A DNA stretch of 64,000 nucleotides from JABWCQ01 sp964587105. Its GTDB lineage: Bacteria > Electryoneota > RPQS01. Under the pieces are notes generated by a model. It was not told where the DNA came from. It saw only the letters and a program-made list of their open reading frames with translations, and made no database searches. A program made the translations under genes and the position numbers. The DNA lies in contig CAZPKG010000003.1 in assembly GCA_964587105.1 (NCBI GenBank), positions 62,001-126,000 of the forward strand, given 5' to 3'. The stretch's first letter is position 1. Each line of letters begins with the position of its first letter. This document shows, in pieces, positions 9,236-18,360 of the stretch.

Positions 9236-10413
9236 TGCAACATCGACCGCCGACGGCTTATTCGCCTTTTGGCCATGGTAAAGCCGCATTGGATTTTCCA
9301 CTGCTGGGCGCAGTTGCGGCGCTCTGTATCGCCGGCGTCATTTTCGTTTTCACATCCTCTGCTGCCTATTCTTGGCAAGCCACGAACGGCGAATCAATTA
9401 CGTTCTTGACGAATCATTTGCAGAGATTGGCCGCCGGGATTCTCGCGTTGATTCTTTTTTATCATGTTCGTTATCAATTCATCGAAAAAATTGCGCGCCC
9501 CGGGTTGGTCATTGCTCTCATTGCACTCGTAGTTGTGCTATTTCTTCCCAAACTACCGGGGACAACGGCGAAACGATGGATTTCAATTTTTGGACTGAGT
9601 TTTCAACCGGCCGAACTGGCAAAGTACGCGCTAATCGCATACGCTTCCAAACGACTTTCGGAAATCGATGACTCTTCATTTCCTACCGACCGCAAGAAGA
9701 AGTTCAACACGCTGCTCGGCGTTGTCGTTCTCACGCTTGGCTTGATTATCATTGAACCAAACCTCTCAATGGTAATACTCATTTGCGGGACTATTTTCAC
9801 GCTGCTTCTAATTCACGGAATAGAGTGGAAAAAACTGCTGCTGATGCTTCCGGTTGCATTCGTTGGTATCGGAGCGATTCTGCTGGTAAAGCCTTACATG
9901 ATCAAGCGGATCGTCGCATTCATGGATGGGATTTCCGACCCGCAAAGCACAAGTTATCATGTGCGCCAATCATTGATCGCGATTGGACAAGGCGGTTGGT
10001 TTGGTCTTGGGTTGGGACAGTCAACTCAGAAGCACTACTACCTGCCCGAACCGTACAACGATTCCATATTCAGTATTATCGGCGAGGAAGCAGGTCTGGT
10101 GGGTGCCTTTCTATTATTGAGCGCATTTCTAATTGTCATCGTGCGCGGTTGGAAAATCGCCGTGAATGCGCAGGATCGTTTCTCGTATTACCTCGCGGCG
10201 GGAATTACCGCTTCGCTCGCGTGCTCAATGATCATCAATGTCGGAGTAAATCTCGCACTTCTTCCGGCAACCGGCCAGCCATTGCCATTTGTAAGTTATG
10301 GCGGAACGTCACTCGTGATTTCACTTGCGGCCATTGGTGTTCTGTTAAACATCGCCAAACAGCAAAACACATCGGCCAAGTGGCAAGGCGCGGCTCGCCC
10401 GCTCTCGATATAA
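9232..10413 (+). CDS. ftsW: Septal peptidoglycan glycosyltransferase FtsW
   Basis: A SEDS-family polymerase that works with FtsI to build septal glycan strands from lipid II. Its 393 aa have about ten membrane segments, the SEDS signature RWISIFGLSFQPAELAKYA, a large periplasmic loop with SYHVRQSLIAIGQGG and FSIIGEEAGLVGA, and the terminal PFVSYGGTSL motif. It lies between murD and murG, the usual place for ftsW. The start overlaps the murD stop by 4 bases; murG begins 4 bases after its stop. Confidence 0.96.
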   Translation: MMQHRPPTAYSPFGHGKAALDFPLLGAVAALCIAGVIFVFTSSAAYSWQATNGESITFLTNHLQRLAAGILALILFYHVRYQFIEKIARPGLVIALIALVVVLFLPKLPGTTAKRWISIFGLSFQPAELAKYALIAYASKRLSEIDDSSFPTDRKKKFNTLLGVVVLTLGLIIIEPNLSMVILICGTIFTLLLIHGIEWKKLLLMLPVAFVGIGAILLVKPYMIKRIVAFMDGISDPQSTSYHVRQSLIAIGQGGWFGLGLGQSTQKHYYLPEPYNDSIFSIIGEEAGLVGAFLLLSAFLIVIVRGWKIAVNAQDRFSYYLAAGITASLACSMIINVGVNLALLPATGQPLPFVSYGGTSLVISLAAIGVLLNIAKQQNTSAKWQGAARPLSI

Positions 10414-10417
10414 GAAG

Positions 10418-11497
10418 ATGCGAGTTGTTCTGACGGGCGGTGGCACGGGCGGGCACGTGTATCCGGCATTAGCAATCGCTGAGGCTTTGCGAAGACTCGA
10501 CGGCAGCATCGAGTTACATTTTGTCGGGACTTCAACTGGATTTGAAGCCAAAGCGGTACCTTCTGCGGGTGTAACATTTCATACGGTTCGATCAGGCGGA
10601 ATAATCGGCAAGAGTTTATTCAAACGAATATCAGGCGCAGTAAAAGCCGGCGCCGGAGTTCTTGATTCACTGAAACTATTGCGCAATTTGAAGCCGGACG
10701 TCGTCGTTGGAACGGGAGGATTTGTCATGGCGCCGGTCCTGTTTGCGGCGCGCGTATTGAAAATTCCGTACTACTTGCAAGAGCAGAACTCCTTTCCCGG
10801 ACTTTCCACACGGAAGTTTGCAAACGGCGCCAAAGCAGTTTTCGTTGCCTATTCGCAGGCTCAAGCGCATTTGCCAAAATCAAATGTGATTTTGACGGGC
10901 AACCCGCTCCGAAAAAAGGTCACTGAGTTTGCAACTGGAAGATCGCAAGCAAGCATTTCTAAACCTGCTCACATCTTGATAACCGGTGGATCGTTGGGAG
11001 CGCGCTCGATCAACGAAGCTGTGGCCGAAGCACTTGAAGAGCTTTGCACGTTGGCTACAGTCACTTGGCAATTCGGAAAGACGGGGATTCCCGAACGGAC
11101 CGCCATGACCGCAGATAAGCTGACAAGTCAAGGACGCCTGATTGCAGCGCCGTTCTTTGATGATATGCCGTCGCGGATGAAACAAGCAGATATTGTTGTT
11201 TGCAGGGCAGGCGCAATGACGTTATCGGAGATTTCGCTGTTTGGAATTCCTGCGATCTTGATTCCCTTTCCGCACGCCGCGCACGATCACCAGACAGCTA
11301 ATGCAAAGTCGTTTTGCGAATCCGGCGCAGCTGAATTGATTAGGGATTCCGATTTGAATAGTAGGCAACTTCTTAGTTGCTGTCAGCGAATTATCTCGGA
11401 TTCTGAGAAACATAATTCAATGTCATTAGCAATGAATTCAATGGCGCGCCCCAATGCCGCAAACGAGATTGCAGAGAGAATATTGAAAGTCACATAG
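10418..11497 (+). CDS. murG: UDP-GlcNAc:lipid I N-acetylglucosaminyltransferase MurG
   Basis: A peripheral inner-membrane GT28 enzyme that converts lipid I to lipid II. The N-terminal glycine-rich loop TGGGTGGHVYPALAIAEAL, the middle motif LQEQNSFPGLSTR and the second G-loop ITGGSLGARSINEAV are diagnostic. The C-terminal UDP-GlcNAc site is seen as CRAGAMTLSEI with a downstream PFPHAAHDHQ. The length, 359 aa, is typical. It follows ftsW by 4 bases and precedes murC by 3. Confidence 0.97.
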   Translation: MRVVLTGGGTGGHVYPALAIAEALRRLDGSIELHFVGTSTGFEAKAVPSAGVTFHTVRSGGIIGKSLFKRISGAVKAGAGVLDSLKLLRNLKPDVVVGTGGFVMAPVLFAARVLKIPYYLQEQNSFPGLSTRKFANGAKAVFVAYSQAQAHLPKSNVILTGNPLRKKVTEFATGRSQASISKPAHILITGGSLGARSINEAVAEALEELCTLATVTWQFGKTGIPERTAMTADKLTSQGRLIAAPFFDDMPSRMKQADIVVCRAGAMTLSEISLFGIPAILIPFPHAAHDHQTANAKSFCESGAAELIRDSDLNSRQLLSCCQRIISDSEKHNSMSLAMNSMARPNAANEIAERILKVT

Positions 11498-11500
11498 TTT

Positions 11501-12895
11501 ATGGCAGCACGTCCCACCACTTTTCGTCATGTTCGCCGTATCCACATGGTTGGAATCGGCGGCGCGGGTATGTGCGGCATCGCAGAAGTGCTTGCTTCAA
11601 TGGGCTTTCAAGTGAGCGGATCTGATCTTACTCGAAGCGACGTGACGGAACGATTGGAATCTCTCGGCATCAAAGTATGGTATGAGCACTCAGCCGAGCA
11701 AGCGGAAGGCGCGGACGTCGTCGTATTTTCTTCCGCTGTGCGACCAGAAAACGCTGAAGTCCGTTTTGCGCGCGAACACAGAATCCCTACGATTCCACGC
11801 AGCGAAATGCTCGGCGAGCTAATGCGACTCAAACGCGGCGTCGCGATTTCCGGAACGCACGGCAAGACGACCACAACATCGATGATCGGATCAATTCTCA
11901 CTCATGCGGGTTTAGCTCCCACGATCATTGTGGGCGGCAAAGTTCGCGCGATGGGAACCGGAGCGGCGACGGGCACGGGGGAATTTCTGGTGGCGGAAGC
12001 GGATGAATTTGACCGCTCTTTCTTGCGCCTCTCCCCTACTCTCGCGGTAATAACAACGATTGAAGCCGAGCATCTTGACACGTATCTTGATCTTGAGAGT
12101 ATCAAGGACGCGTTTGTTGAGTTTGCAAACAAAGTGCCGTTTTACGGAGTCGTCGTCGCTTGTGCGGATGACTTTCATACGCAGGAAGTTCTTCCGCGAA
12201 TTAAGCGTCCGATTCTGACCTACGGCCGCAGTGAATCTGCTTCATTCAGGATCCTTGAAGAAAATTTCTCGGGGCTCAGTTCGACTTTTGTGATTCAGAC
12301 GCCGGAGGGCGACACGCTTCGATTTGAGTTGCAGATACCGGGAAAGCACAATGTGTTAAATGCAACAGCGTCCGTCGTCATCGCGCTTGAAACAGGGTTA
12401 TCGCCAAAAGTAATTCGCGAAGCGCTGTCGCAATTCAACGGAGTGCACCGCCGGTTTGAGCGCAAAGGCGAAGTCAACGGCGCGCTGGTCTTCGATGACT
12501 ATGCACATCATCCAACCGAAGTGCGTGTAACTCTTGAGGCCGCTAAGCAGTGTTGGCCGGAGCGCAGATTGCTTGCCGTATTTCAGCCGCATTTGTACAC
12601 TCGCACAAGAGATTTTGCCGATGAGTTCGCGAAGTCATTGAGCATTGCCGACAAGGTCCTTCTGCTTGATATTTATCCATCGCGCGAGCGCCCGATTCCT
12701 AATGTCTCATCCGAATTGATTGCAGAACCGCTGCGTGTCGCTGGATCTGCAGTGGAGTTGATTTCAAATGATCATTCAATACCGGATCAGATAATGACCC
12801 ATATTAAGCCGGATGACATTGTGATTGCTATGGGCGCGGGATCAATAACGAACTTTGTGCAGCAACTTGTTGGCGATGCAGGCCGTGCAAAGTAA
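11501..12895 (+). CDS. murC: UDP-N-acetylmuramate:L-alanine ligase MurC
   Basis: Adds L-Ala to UDP-MurNAc, the first stem-peptide step. It has the N-terminal HMVGIGGAGMCGIAEVL nucleotide-binding loop, the P-loop SGTHGKTTTTSM, VAEADEFDRSFL, and the C-terminal DDYAHHPTEV and FQPHLYTRT motifs typical of MurC as opposed to Mpl. Its 464 aa is normal. The next gene, murB, starts inside its last 20 bases, and no ddl gene follows, unlike in E. coli. Confidence 0.97.
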   Translation: MAARPTTFRHVRRIHMVGIGGAGMCGIAEVLASMGFQVSGSDLTRSDVTERLESLGIKVWYEHSAEQAEGADVVVFSSAVRPENAEVRFAREHRIPTIPRSEMLGELMRLKRGVAISGTHGKTTTTSMIGSILTHAGLAPTIIVGGKVRAMGTGAATGTGEFLVAEADEFDRSFLRLSPTLAVITTIEAEHLDTYLDLESIKDAFVEFANKVPFYGVVVACADDFHTQEVLPRIKRPILTYGRSESASFRILEENFSGLSSTFVIQTPEGDTLRFELQIPGKHNVLNATASVVIALETGLSPKVIREALSQFNGVHRRFERKGEVNGALVFDDYAHHPTEVRVTLEAAKQCWPERRLLAVFQPHLYTRTRDFADEFAKSLSIADKVLLLDIYPSRERPIPNVSSELIAEPLRVAGSAVELISNDHSIPDQIMTHIKPDDIVIAMGAGSITNFVQQLVGDAGRAK

Positions 12896-13805
12896 GTTAC
12901 TTAAACTTCAGAAGCTTCATCCTTGCGCGCTGCGTGAAAACGTACAGCTTGCGCCATTGACGACATTTCGTGCAGGCGGTCCGGCAGATTTGTTGGCAGA
13001 ACCCGCAAGTGAAGGTGAACTCGTAGGACTTCTGCGCGCACTTCGCGAGCTTGAGATACCGTATTTCTATCTTGGTTTAGGTTCCAACGTTCTAATATCG
13101 GATACCGGGCTTCGTGGAGTCGTCATTCGTTCTCACGGAGTACTTTCGGAAGTTTCTCGAAACGGGGATATCGTAAGCGCGGGACCGGCGGCGAGATTGC
13201 TTTTGCTCACAACGTTTGCGGCTGCACATTCCCTGTCTGGACTGGAGCCGCTCTCAGGTATTCCCGGCACCGTGGGAGGCGGATTGTACATGAACGCGGG
13301 TGCATATGGCGGTGAAATATCCGATTCGCTCATTGATGTTCGCGTGTTGACGCCGGAGCTTGAAGTCAAAACTCTGACGAAGCGGGATATTTCGTTCAGC
13401 TATCGTAGCGCGCCCGAGCTACATAATGTGGTCGTACTGACGAGTCGTTATCAACTTCGACAGGGCGATCAAGCGGCGATCTATGCAGAGATGCGCAAGG
13501 TTTGGCATTTGAGAAGAGAGAAACAACCGGTTGAGTTTCCGAGCGCGGGTTCAATTTTCAAACGCCCTCCGGGTGATTATGCCGGCAGGTTGATTGAAGC
13601 GGCAGGCTGCAAAGGCCTGCGAATTGGAGGAGCAACGGTGCCGCTGACACATGCCGGGATATTTGTAAACGACCGCGCAGGAACGGCGACGGAAATTGCG
13701 GCACTCATTCAACTGGTGCGCCATCGCGTTCATGATCAGTTTGGTGTTATACTTGAAAACGAAGTCATTCCGATAGGATTCGATGCAGACCCCTTCGCAA
13801 TCTAA
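12876..13805 (+). CDS. murB: UDP-N-acetylenolpyruvoylglucosamine reductase MurB
   Basis: An FAD- and NADPH-dependent enzyme that reduces enolpyruvyl-UDP-GlcNAc to UDP-MurNAc. Motifs are TTFRAGGPADLL, the FAD-binding GLGSNVLISD, SGIPGTVGGGLYMNAGAYG and the C-terminal PSAGSIFKRP that carries the catalytic Ser. The size and the short insertion pattern fit type II MurB. The start is not certain: ATG at 12876 (309 aa) was chosen over GTG at 12855 or 12885; all lie in the end of murC. Its stop overlaps the ftsQ start by 23 bases. Confidence 0.95.
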   Translation: MQAVQSKLLKLQKLHPCALRENVQLAPLTTFRAGGPADLLAEPASEGELVGLLRALRELEIPYFYLGLGSNVLISDTGLRGVVIRSHGVLSEVSRNGDIVSAGPAARLLLLTTFAAAHSLSGLEPLSGIPGTVGGGLYMNAGAYGGEISDSLIDVRVLTPELEVKTLTKRDISFSYRSAPELHNVVVLTSRYQLRQGDQAAIYAEMRKVWHLRREKQPVEFPSAGSIFKRPPGDYAGRLIEAAGCKGLRIGGATVPLTHAGIFVNDRAGTATEIAALIQLVRHRVHDQFGVILENEVIPIGFDADPFAI

Positions 13806-14610
13806 ACTAAAGCAACGCAAGCGCCGAACGCGATTGAAAGCGATCCTCTGGATCATTGGCATCAGCGTTGTCGTTGTGATGGCGGTTGTTGCGAACCGTC
13901 TCATGCGGCAGGGTGTCGTCGAACTCGCGATGCGAACTTCGACGTGGACGTGCACGAATATCCAAATCACGGCCGGAGTTGAGTTGTCGCGCGATTCCGT
14001 GATGGCGTTGTCGGGTTGTGAATTGAATAAGCCGTTGGCGAGCTACTCCACGATCGCCATCTCAGAAAGGTTATTGCTGAGTCCGTGGATTAAAAGCGTC
14101 GAAGTTGAGCGGCATCCGCCCAATACGTTGTCGATTCATGTTGTCGAACGCAAAGGGATAGCGATTGTTCGCGACGGAACTGACTTAGCCGTAAGCGATG
14201 ACCTTGTGCTCGTCCCCGCCGCCGACAAACCGTGGAAAAATTCATTGCCGTGGTTATCCGTGAACTTACCGTTCGCGCGCCAAGCGGGACCGATGTCGGA
14301 ACGTGATCCGTTGTTCCCGGTTGCGCGGGAGTTTGCGCAAGTGAAACAAATTGCGCCAGACCTCGCGGACAACATGGCAGAGATCTACCGCGTTGACGGC
14401 AATTGGGGAGCGGTGACAATGAATCCAGTGCTGTCACTGACGCTGGCGGCGGATATTGCTGATGAGAATTGGCTCGCGCTGGACAAACTCTTACGAGAAA
14501 CAGACTTTCAAGATAGACTCGATTCGAATGCCGTAGTCGATTTGCGGCTTCCCGGATTCGTGACATTACAGTTGCCTGCACCACAGGCGGAGGAAACGCA
14601 ACAGTTATGA
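13783..14610 (+). CDS. ftsQ: Cell division protein FtsQ (DivIB)
   Basis: A 275-aa bitopic inner-membrane protein of the divisome, with a basic cytoplasmic tail (QSKLKQRKRRTR), one membrane segment at about residues 20-38, and a periplasmic POTRA domain (about 50-120; ISERLLLSPWIKSVEVERHPPNTLSIHVVE region) followed by the FtsQ beta domain. Assignment rests on topology, the POTRA-like WIKSVEVER pattern and the position directly before ftsA. It starts inside murB and overlaps ftsA by 4 bases. Confidence 0.88.
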   Translation: MQTPSQSKLKQRKRRTRLKAILWIIGISVVVVMAVVANRLMRQGVVELAMRTSTWTCTNIQITAGVELSRDSVMALSGCELNKPLASYSTIAISERLLLSPWIKSVEVERHPPNTLSIHVVERKGIAIVRDGTDLAVSDDLVLVPAADKPWKNSLPWLSVNLPFARQAGPMSERDPLFPVAREFAQVKQIAPDLADNMAEIYRVDGNWGAVTMNPVLSLTLAADIADENWLALDKLLRETDFQDRLDSNAVVDLRLPGFVTLQLPAPQAEETQQL

Positions 14611-15866
14611 AACACTCACATTCCCATCAGGATGTTCTGTGCGGACTTGACATCGGCACCACTAAAATCGCCGCAATCATTGCCGCACCCAATCTCGACG
14701 GTGAACCGCATTTGTTGGGCATGGGTTGTGTGCCGTCGCGCGGTCTGCGCCGCGGCGTCGTTGTCAATCTCGAACAAACGGCCCACGATATTGCGGAGGC
14801 GATAGGCATCGCGCAAGAGAAAGCGGGCGTTGAAGTTGAATCCGTGTGGGCTGGAATTGCGGGCGAGCATGTCAAGAGCTTAAACTCGCGCGGCGTGATT
14901 CCCATCACGCGCTGGCGGGGCGAGCAGACCGGCGAGGTCACTACGGGCGACGTCGACAAGGTCGTTGAAGCGGCGAGAACTATTTTGCTCCCTCCCGATC
15001 GTCGCGTCTTGCATGTTCTTCCGCAAGAGTACATGGTTGACGCCGAAGGCGGTATTCGGATGCCGATTGGAATGGCAGGCGTGCGTTTGGAAGCGGACGT
15101 TCATATTGTGCACTGCGCGGTCTCATCGGCTCAAAACATCATCGCTTGCTGCAAGCGCGCGGGTATTGCTGTTCACGATTTGATTTTGGAACCTTTAGCC
15201 TCGGCGGAAAGCGTGCTCACAGAAGACGAAAAAGAGTTGGGAGTAATTCTGCTTGATTTCGGCGGCGGCACAACGGACGTCGCAGCATTTCAAGGCGGCG
15301 CCATTCGCCACACTGCCGTGATTGGTTATGGCGGCGACTATATCACCCGCGATATCGCTATGGGGCTTCGTACTCCGATGGAGTCGGCAGAGCAAATTAA
15401 GATTGAACATGGCGCTGCGCATCATCGCGCAATCAACCAAAATGATTTTCTCGAAATTCCAGGAATCGGCGGACGCGAACCTCGCGAACTAAGCCGTTCA
15501 ATGCTGGTATCAATAATCGGTCCGCGCGTCGAAGAGATATTGAGCATCGCACGCGAAGAGTTGAAGAAGACGCGCGTGCTTGAACAGATCGGTGCCGGCA
15601 TTGTGGTAACAGGTGGTGGAGCCTCTATGTCAGGAATGGCTGAAATCGCAGAAGAGATTTTCGCTCTTCCCGTTCGCATCGGCGCACCCCAAGAGATGAT
15701 GATTCAGCACGATCTTGGCCTCGGACCGAAGTTCGCAACGGCGGTCGGGCTTGTTCGCCAAGGAAATCGTCAGTATGCCGAGATGATTGCGTCGGGCAAC
15801 AACTCGGAATCGTGGACCAAGCGCACGTCCCATAAGGTGCGCAAATTTATCTCTGAAATTTTCTAA
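14607..15866 (+). CDS. ftsA: Cell division actin-like protein FtsA
   Basis: An actin-like ATPase that tethers FtsZ filaments to the membrane and recruits later division proteins. ATPase phosphate-1 motif GLDIGTTKIAAII, 1C subdomain, phosphate-2 motif LLDFGGGTTDVA and adenosine motif VVTGGGASMSG are visible. The last residues (WTKRTSHKVRKFISEIF) form the expected amphipathic membrane-targeting helix. Its 419 aa is normal. The ATG overlaps the ftsQ stop by 4 bases; ftsZ follows after 30 bases. Confidence 0.96.
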   Translation: MKHSHSHQDVLCGLDIGTTKIAAIIAAPNLDGEPHLLGMGCVPSRGLRRGVVVNLEQTAHDIAEAIGIAQEKAGVEVESVWAGIAGEHVKSLNSRGVIPITRWRGEQTGEVTTGDVDKVVEAARTILLPPDRRVLHVLPQEYMVDAEGGIRMPIGMAGVRLEADVHIVHCAVSSAQNIIACCKRAGIAVHDLILEPLASAESVLTEDEKELGVILLDFGGGTTDVAAFQGGAIRHTAVIGYGGDYITRDIAMGLRTPMESAEQIKIEHGAAHHRAINQNDFLEIPGIGGREPRELSRSMLVSIIGPRVEEILSIAREELKKTRVLEQIGAGIVVTGGGASMSGMAEIAEEIFALPVRIGAPQEMMIQHDLGLGPKFATAVGLVRQGNRQYAEMIASGNNSESWTKRTSHKVRKFISEIF

Positions 15867-15896
15867 GATTTTCACATATTCGAAGGAGTAACATCA

Positions 15897-17120
15897 ATGG
15901 CAGCCATGCAATTCATGTTCGCGGACAATACGCTGGGCGCAAAGATGAAAGTAGTTGGCGTCGGTGGCGCCGGTGGCAACGCACTGAATTGGATGATCGA
16001 GGCGGGACTCAAGAACGTTGACTTCATCGCCGTAAATACAGACGCGCAGGCGCTCGATTCCAACGCGGCGCCGCGCAAAGTTCAGATTGGCACTACTTCG
16101 ACGCGCGGACTCGGCGCAGGCGCAAATCCCGCCGTAGGCCGCGAAGCCGTAGAAGAGAATCGTGAAGAACTCGTTCAATTGTTGACCGGCGCGGATATGG
16201 TATTCGTGACCGCAGGCATGGGCGGCGGCACGGGCACAGGAGCCGCTCCGACAGTAGCGCAAATCGCGCGTGAGTTAGGCGCTCTAACGGTTGGCATCGT
16301 GACCAAGCCGTTTGCGTTTGAAGGAAAGAAGCGCATGGCGCACGCCCTCGAAGGAATTGAGGAGTTGCGCGCACAGGTCGATACGCTGATCGTGATTCCG
16401 AATCAACGTTTGATTTCTCTTGTCGATCGCTCAACCTCACTGATTGATGCGTTCAAGCTTGCCGACAACGTGCTGCTTCATGCAACGCGCGGCATTTCTG
16501 ATTTGATTACGGAGCCCGGTATGGTAAACCTTGATTTCGCTGACGTGCGCACGGTTATGGCTGCCAAGGGCGACGCGCTAATGGGCGTGGGCGTCGGGGT
16601 CGGCGAACATCGCGCGGTTGAAGCGGCACAGCAAGCCATCTCGTCACCGCTACTTGAGGAAGTTTCCATTGATGGCGCGCGCTCGGTGCTTGTGAATATC
16701 ACGGGCGGAGCGAACTTGACGTTGATGGACGTTGCCGACGCAACCACAGTTATTACGGAAGCGGCCGGCGAAGAGGCCGAAGTAATTTTCGGCGCTGTGA
16801 TTGACAAGAATATCGAGGATGAAGTGCGTGTGACGGTGATTGCGACCGGTTTTAGCCGTGTGGCGGCGAACTTGCGCACAACGACCGCTTATCGCACGAC
16901 TCCAATCAGTCGTCCGCAGGCGCATGTGGAGATTCCGACCCCGATTCGCCGCGAGCCGCTGAAGGTGGAGCGCGTTATTGAGTCGTCATTTCCGATAAAC
17001 GTGCAGCCGTTGACGCGCGAAGTAAATGGCCGCTTGGAGCCTGTCGTGGTGGGAGATGAGGGTGAAGGCAGTATCAATGATTTCGAGGTGCCGACCTTCC
17101 TCCGTCGCCAGATGGACTAA
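15897..17120 (+). CDS. ftsZ: Cell division GTPase FtsZ
   Basis: A tubulin-like GTPase that forms the Z-ring. The nucleotide loop VGGAGGNALNWM and the tubulin signature GGGTGTGAAP (about residues 109-118) are present, followed by the T7-loop region NLDFADVRTVM. A variable linker leads to the conserved C-terminal peptide EVPTFLRRQ, which binds FtsA. A strong ribosome binding site (AAGGAG) sits 8 bases before the ATG, unlike the coupled upstream genes, consistent with higher FtsZ synthesis. A terminator follows, ending the dcw cluster. Confidence 0.98.
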   Translation: MAAMQFMFADNTLGAKMKVVGVGGAGGNALNWMIEAGLKNVDFIAVNTDAQALDSNAAPRKVQIGTTSTRGLGAGANPAVGREAVEENREELVQLLTGADMVFVTAGMGGGTGTGAAPTVAQIARELGALTVGIVTKPFAFEGKKRMAHALEGIEELRAQVDTLIVIPNQRLISLVDRSTSLIDAFKLADNVLLHATRGISDLITEPGMVNLDFADVRTVMAAKGDALMGVGVGVGEHRAVEAAQQAISSPLLEEVSIDGARSVLVNITGGANLTLMDVADATTVITEAAGEEAEVIFGAVIDKNIEDEVRVTVIATGFSRVAANLRTTTAYRTTPISRPQAHVEIPTPIRREPLKVERVIESSFPINVQPLTREVNGRLEPVVVGDEGEGSINDFEVPTFLRRQMD

Positions 17121-17141
17121 GCCGCTTGGAATATTGAAAAT

Positions 17142-17174
17142 AAAGGGCTCTGCATGATGCGGAGCCCTTTTCTC
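17142..17174 (+). terminator. Terminator of the dcw cluster, after ftsZ
   Basis: A 9-bp stem AAAGGGCTC (17142-17150) pairs with GAGCCCTTT (17162-17170), followed by T-rich sequence. It lies 21 bases after the ftsZ stop. The symmetric A and T tracts mean it could act in both directions, but only a + strand gene ends here. Confidence 0.8.
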
Positions 17175-17241
17175 TTGCCTCTCAACGGGTTTTTGAGTAT
17201 TTTCATACGGTGTCTTGAACTAAACCCCAAAAAGAGGAAAG

Positions 17242-18291
17242 ATGGATTTCAAACTGCTGAAGAAATTCTGCGAATGCCACGCCGTTTCAGGGCGCGAAGA
17301 GGGCATTCGCGCGTTGATTCGTTCGGAGTTCGAGAAAGCCGGACTGACCGTATCGGTTGACGCAATGGGTAACATGACCGGATTCAAGAAAGGCACGGGC
17401 AAGAAGAAGGTAATGCTTGCGGGCCATATGGATGAGATCGGTTTCATTGTTTCGCATGTTGATAAGGATGGTTTTGTGCGCTTTCAGCCGCTCGGAGGAT
17501 TTGATGCGCGCACCTTGATGAGCCAGAGAGTCTATATCCACACGGCAAAGAAGCGGCTCCTCGGCGTGATGGGTACACGACCGGTGCACGTGCTGAAAGA
17601 CGAAGAGAAGAAGAAAATTCTCGATGTTACGGATTACTTTGTCGATCTCGGACTTCCCGCCAAGGAAGTAGAGAAGCTTGTTGAGCTTGGTGATCCGATT
17701 ACGATGGCGCGCGAGTTGGACGATCTCGGTGATTGCCTCACCGGCAAATCAATTGACAACAGGTTTGGTCTTTGGTTGATGATTGAAGCCCTGAAGCTCG
17801 TGAAAAAGAACTCGGTGAATATCTACGCCGTAGCCACGACTCAGGAAGAGGTCGGTATTCGCGGCGCAATTGCTTCCGCCCGCGATATTCATCCTGACGT
17901 CGGAATCGCGTTGGACGTTACAATTGCATCTGACATTCCGGGATCGGCGCCACAAGACTATGTGACCAAGGTCGGCGGCGGCGCATGCATCAAGATCATG
18001 GACGGCTCAATGATCTCAAATCCGAAGATCGTACGCGAATTAAAAGACCTTGCCACGAAGAAAAAGATACCGTGGCAATACGAAATTCTCCCGCGCGGCG
18101 GCACGGATGGCGGCGGCATTCGCATGGTATCGGGAAACACGGCCGTCGGCGCGATTTCAGTTGCGCTGAGGTATGTCCATTCTACTGTGGAAACCGTTCA
18201 CAAAGATGATCTCGAAGCGTGCGTGAAGCTACTTGCGGCCTATCTTGAATCCACAAGCGGATCCGGATACGAACTTGATGACAAGCTGTAA
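17242..18291 (+). CDS. M42 family metallo-aminopeptidase
   Basis: A cytoplasmic dinuclear-metal aminopeptidase of family M42 (glutamyl or deblocking aminopeptidase, TET-type dodecamers in characterised relatives). Metal and catalytic positions are seen in AGHMDEIGF (His and Asp), KSIDNRFG (Asp), TTQEEVGIRGA (the EE pair), ALDVT (Asp) and the late TVETVHKDDL (His). RGGTDGGGI is also conserved. The length, 349 aa, is typical. A GAGGAAAG ribosome binding site immediately precedes the ATG. The gene stands alone between two terminators. Substrate specificity cannot be read from sequence; the related endoglucanase M annotation is historical. Confidence 0.92.
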   Translation: MDFKLLKKFCECHAVSGREEGIRALIRSEFEKAGLTVSVDAMGNMTGFKKGTGKKKVMLAGHMDEIGFIVSHVDKDGFVRFQPLGGFDARTLMSQRVYIHTAKKRLLGVMGTRPVHVLKDEEKKKILDVTDYFVDLGLPAKEVEKLVELGDPITMARELDDLGDCLTGKSIDNRFGLWLMIEALKLVKKNSVNIYAVATTQEEVGIRGAIASARDIHPDVGIALDVTIASDIPGSAPQDYVTKVGGGACIKIMDGSMISNPKIVRELKDLATKKKIPWQYEILPRGGTDGGGIRMVSGNTAVGAISVALRYVHSTVETVHKDDLEACVKLLAAYLESTSGSGYELDDKL

Positions 18292-18311
18292 TATTCAATC
18301 GTCCGTAAATC

Positions 18312-18341
18312 AAAAAGCCCCGCAACACTGCGGGGCTTTTT
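18312..18341. terminator. Bidirectional terminator between convergent genes
   Basis: Stem GCCCCGC (18317-18323) with GCGGGGC (18330-18336), loop AACACT, flanked by five A on the left and five T on the right. It serves the M42 peptidase gene on the + strand and the first S8 protease gene, which ends at 18361, on the - strand. Confidence 0.9.
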
Positions 18342-18360
18342 GATTGGAATAGATTGGCAA

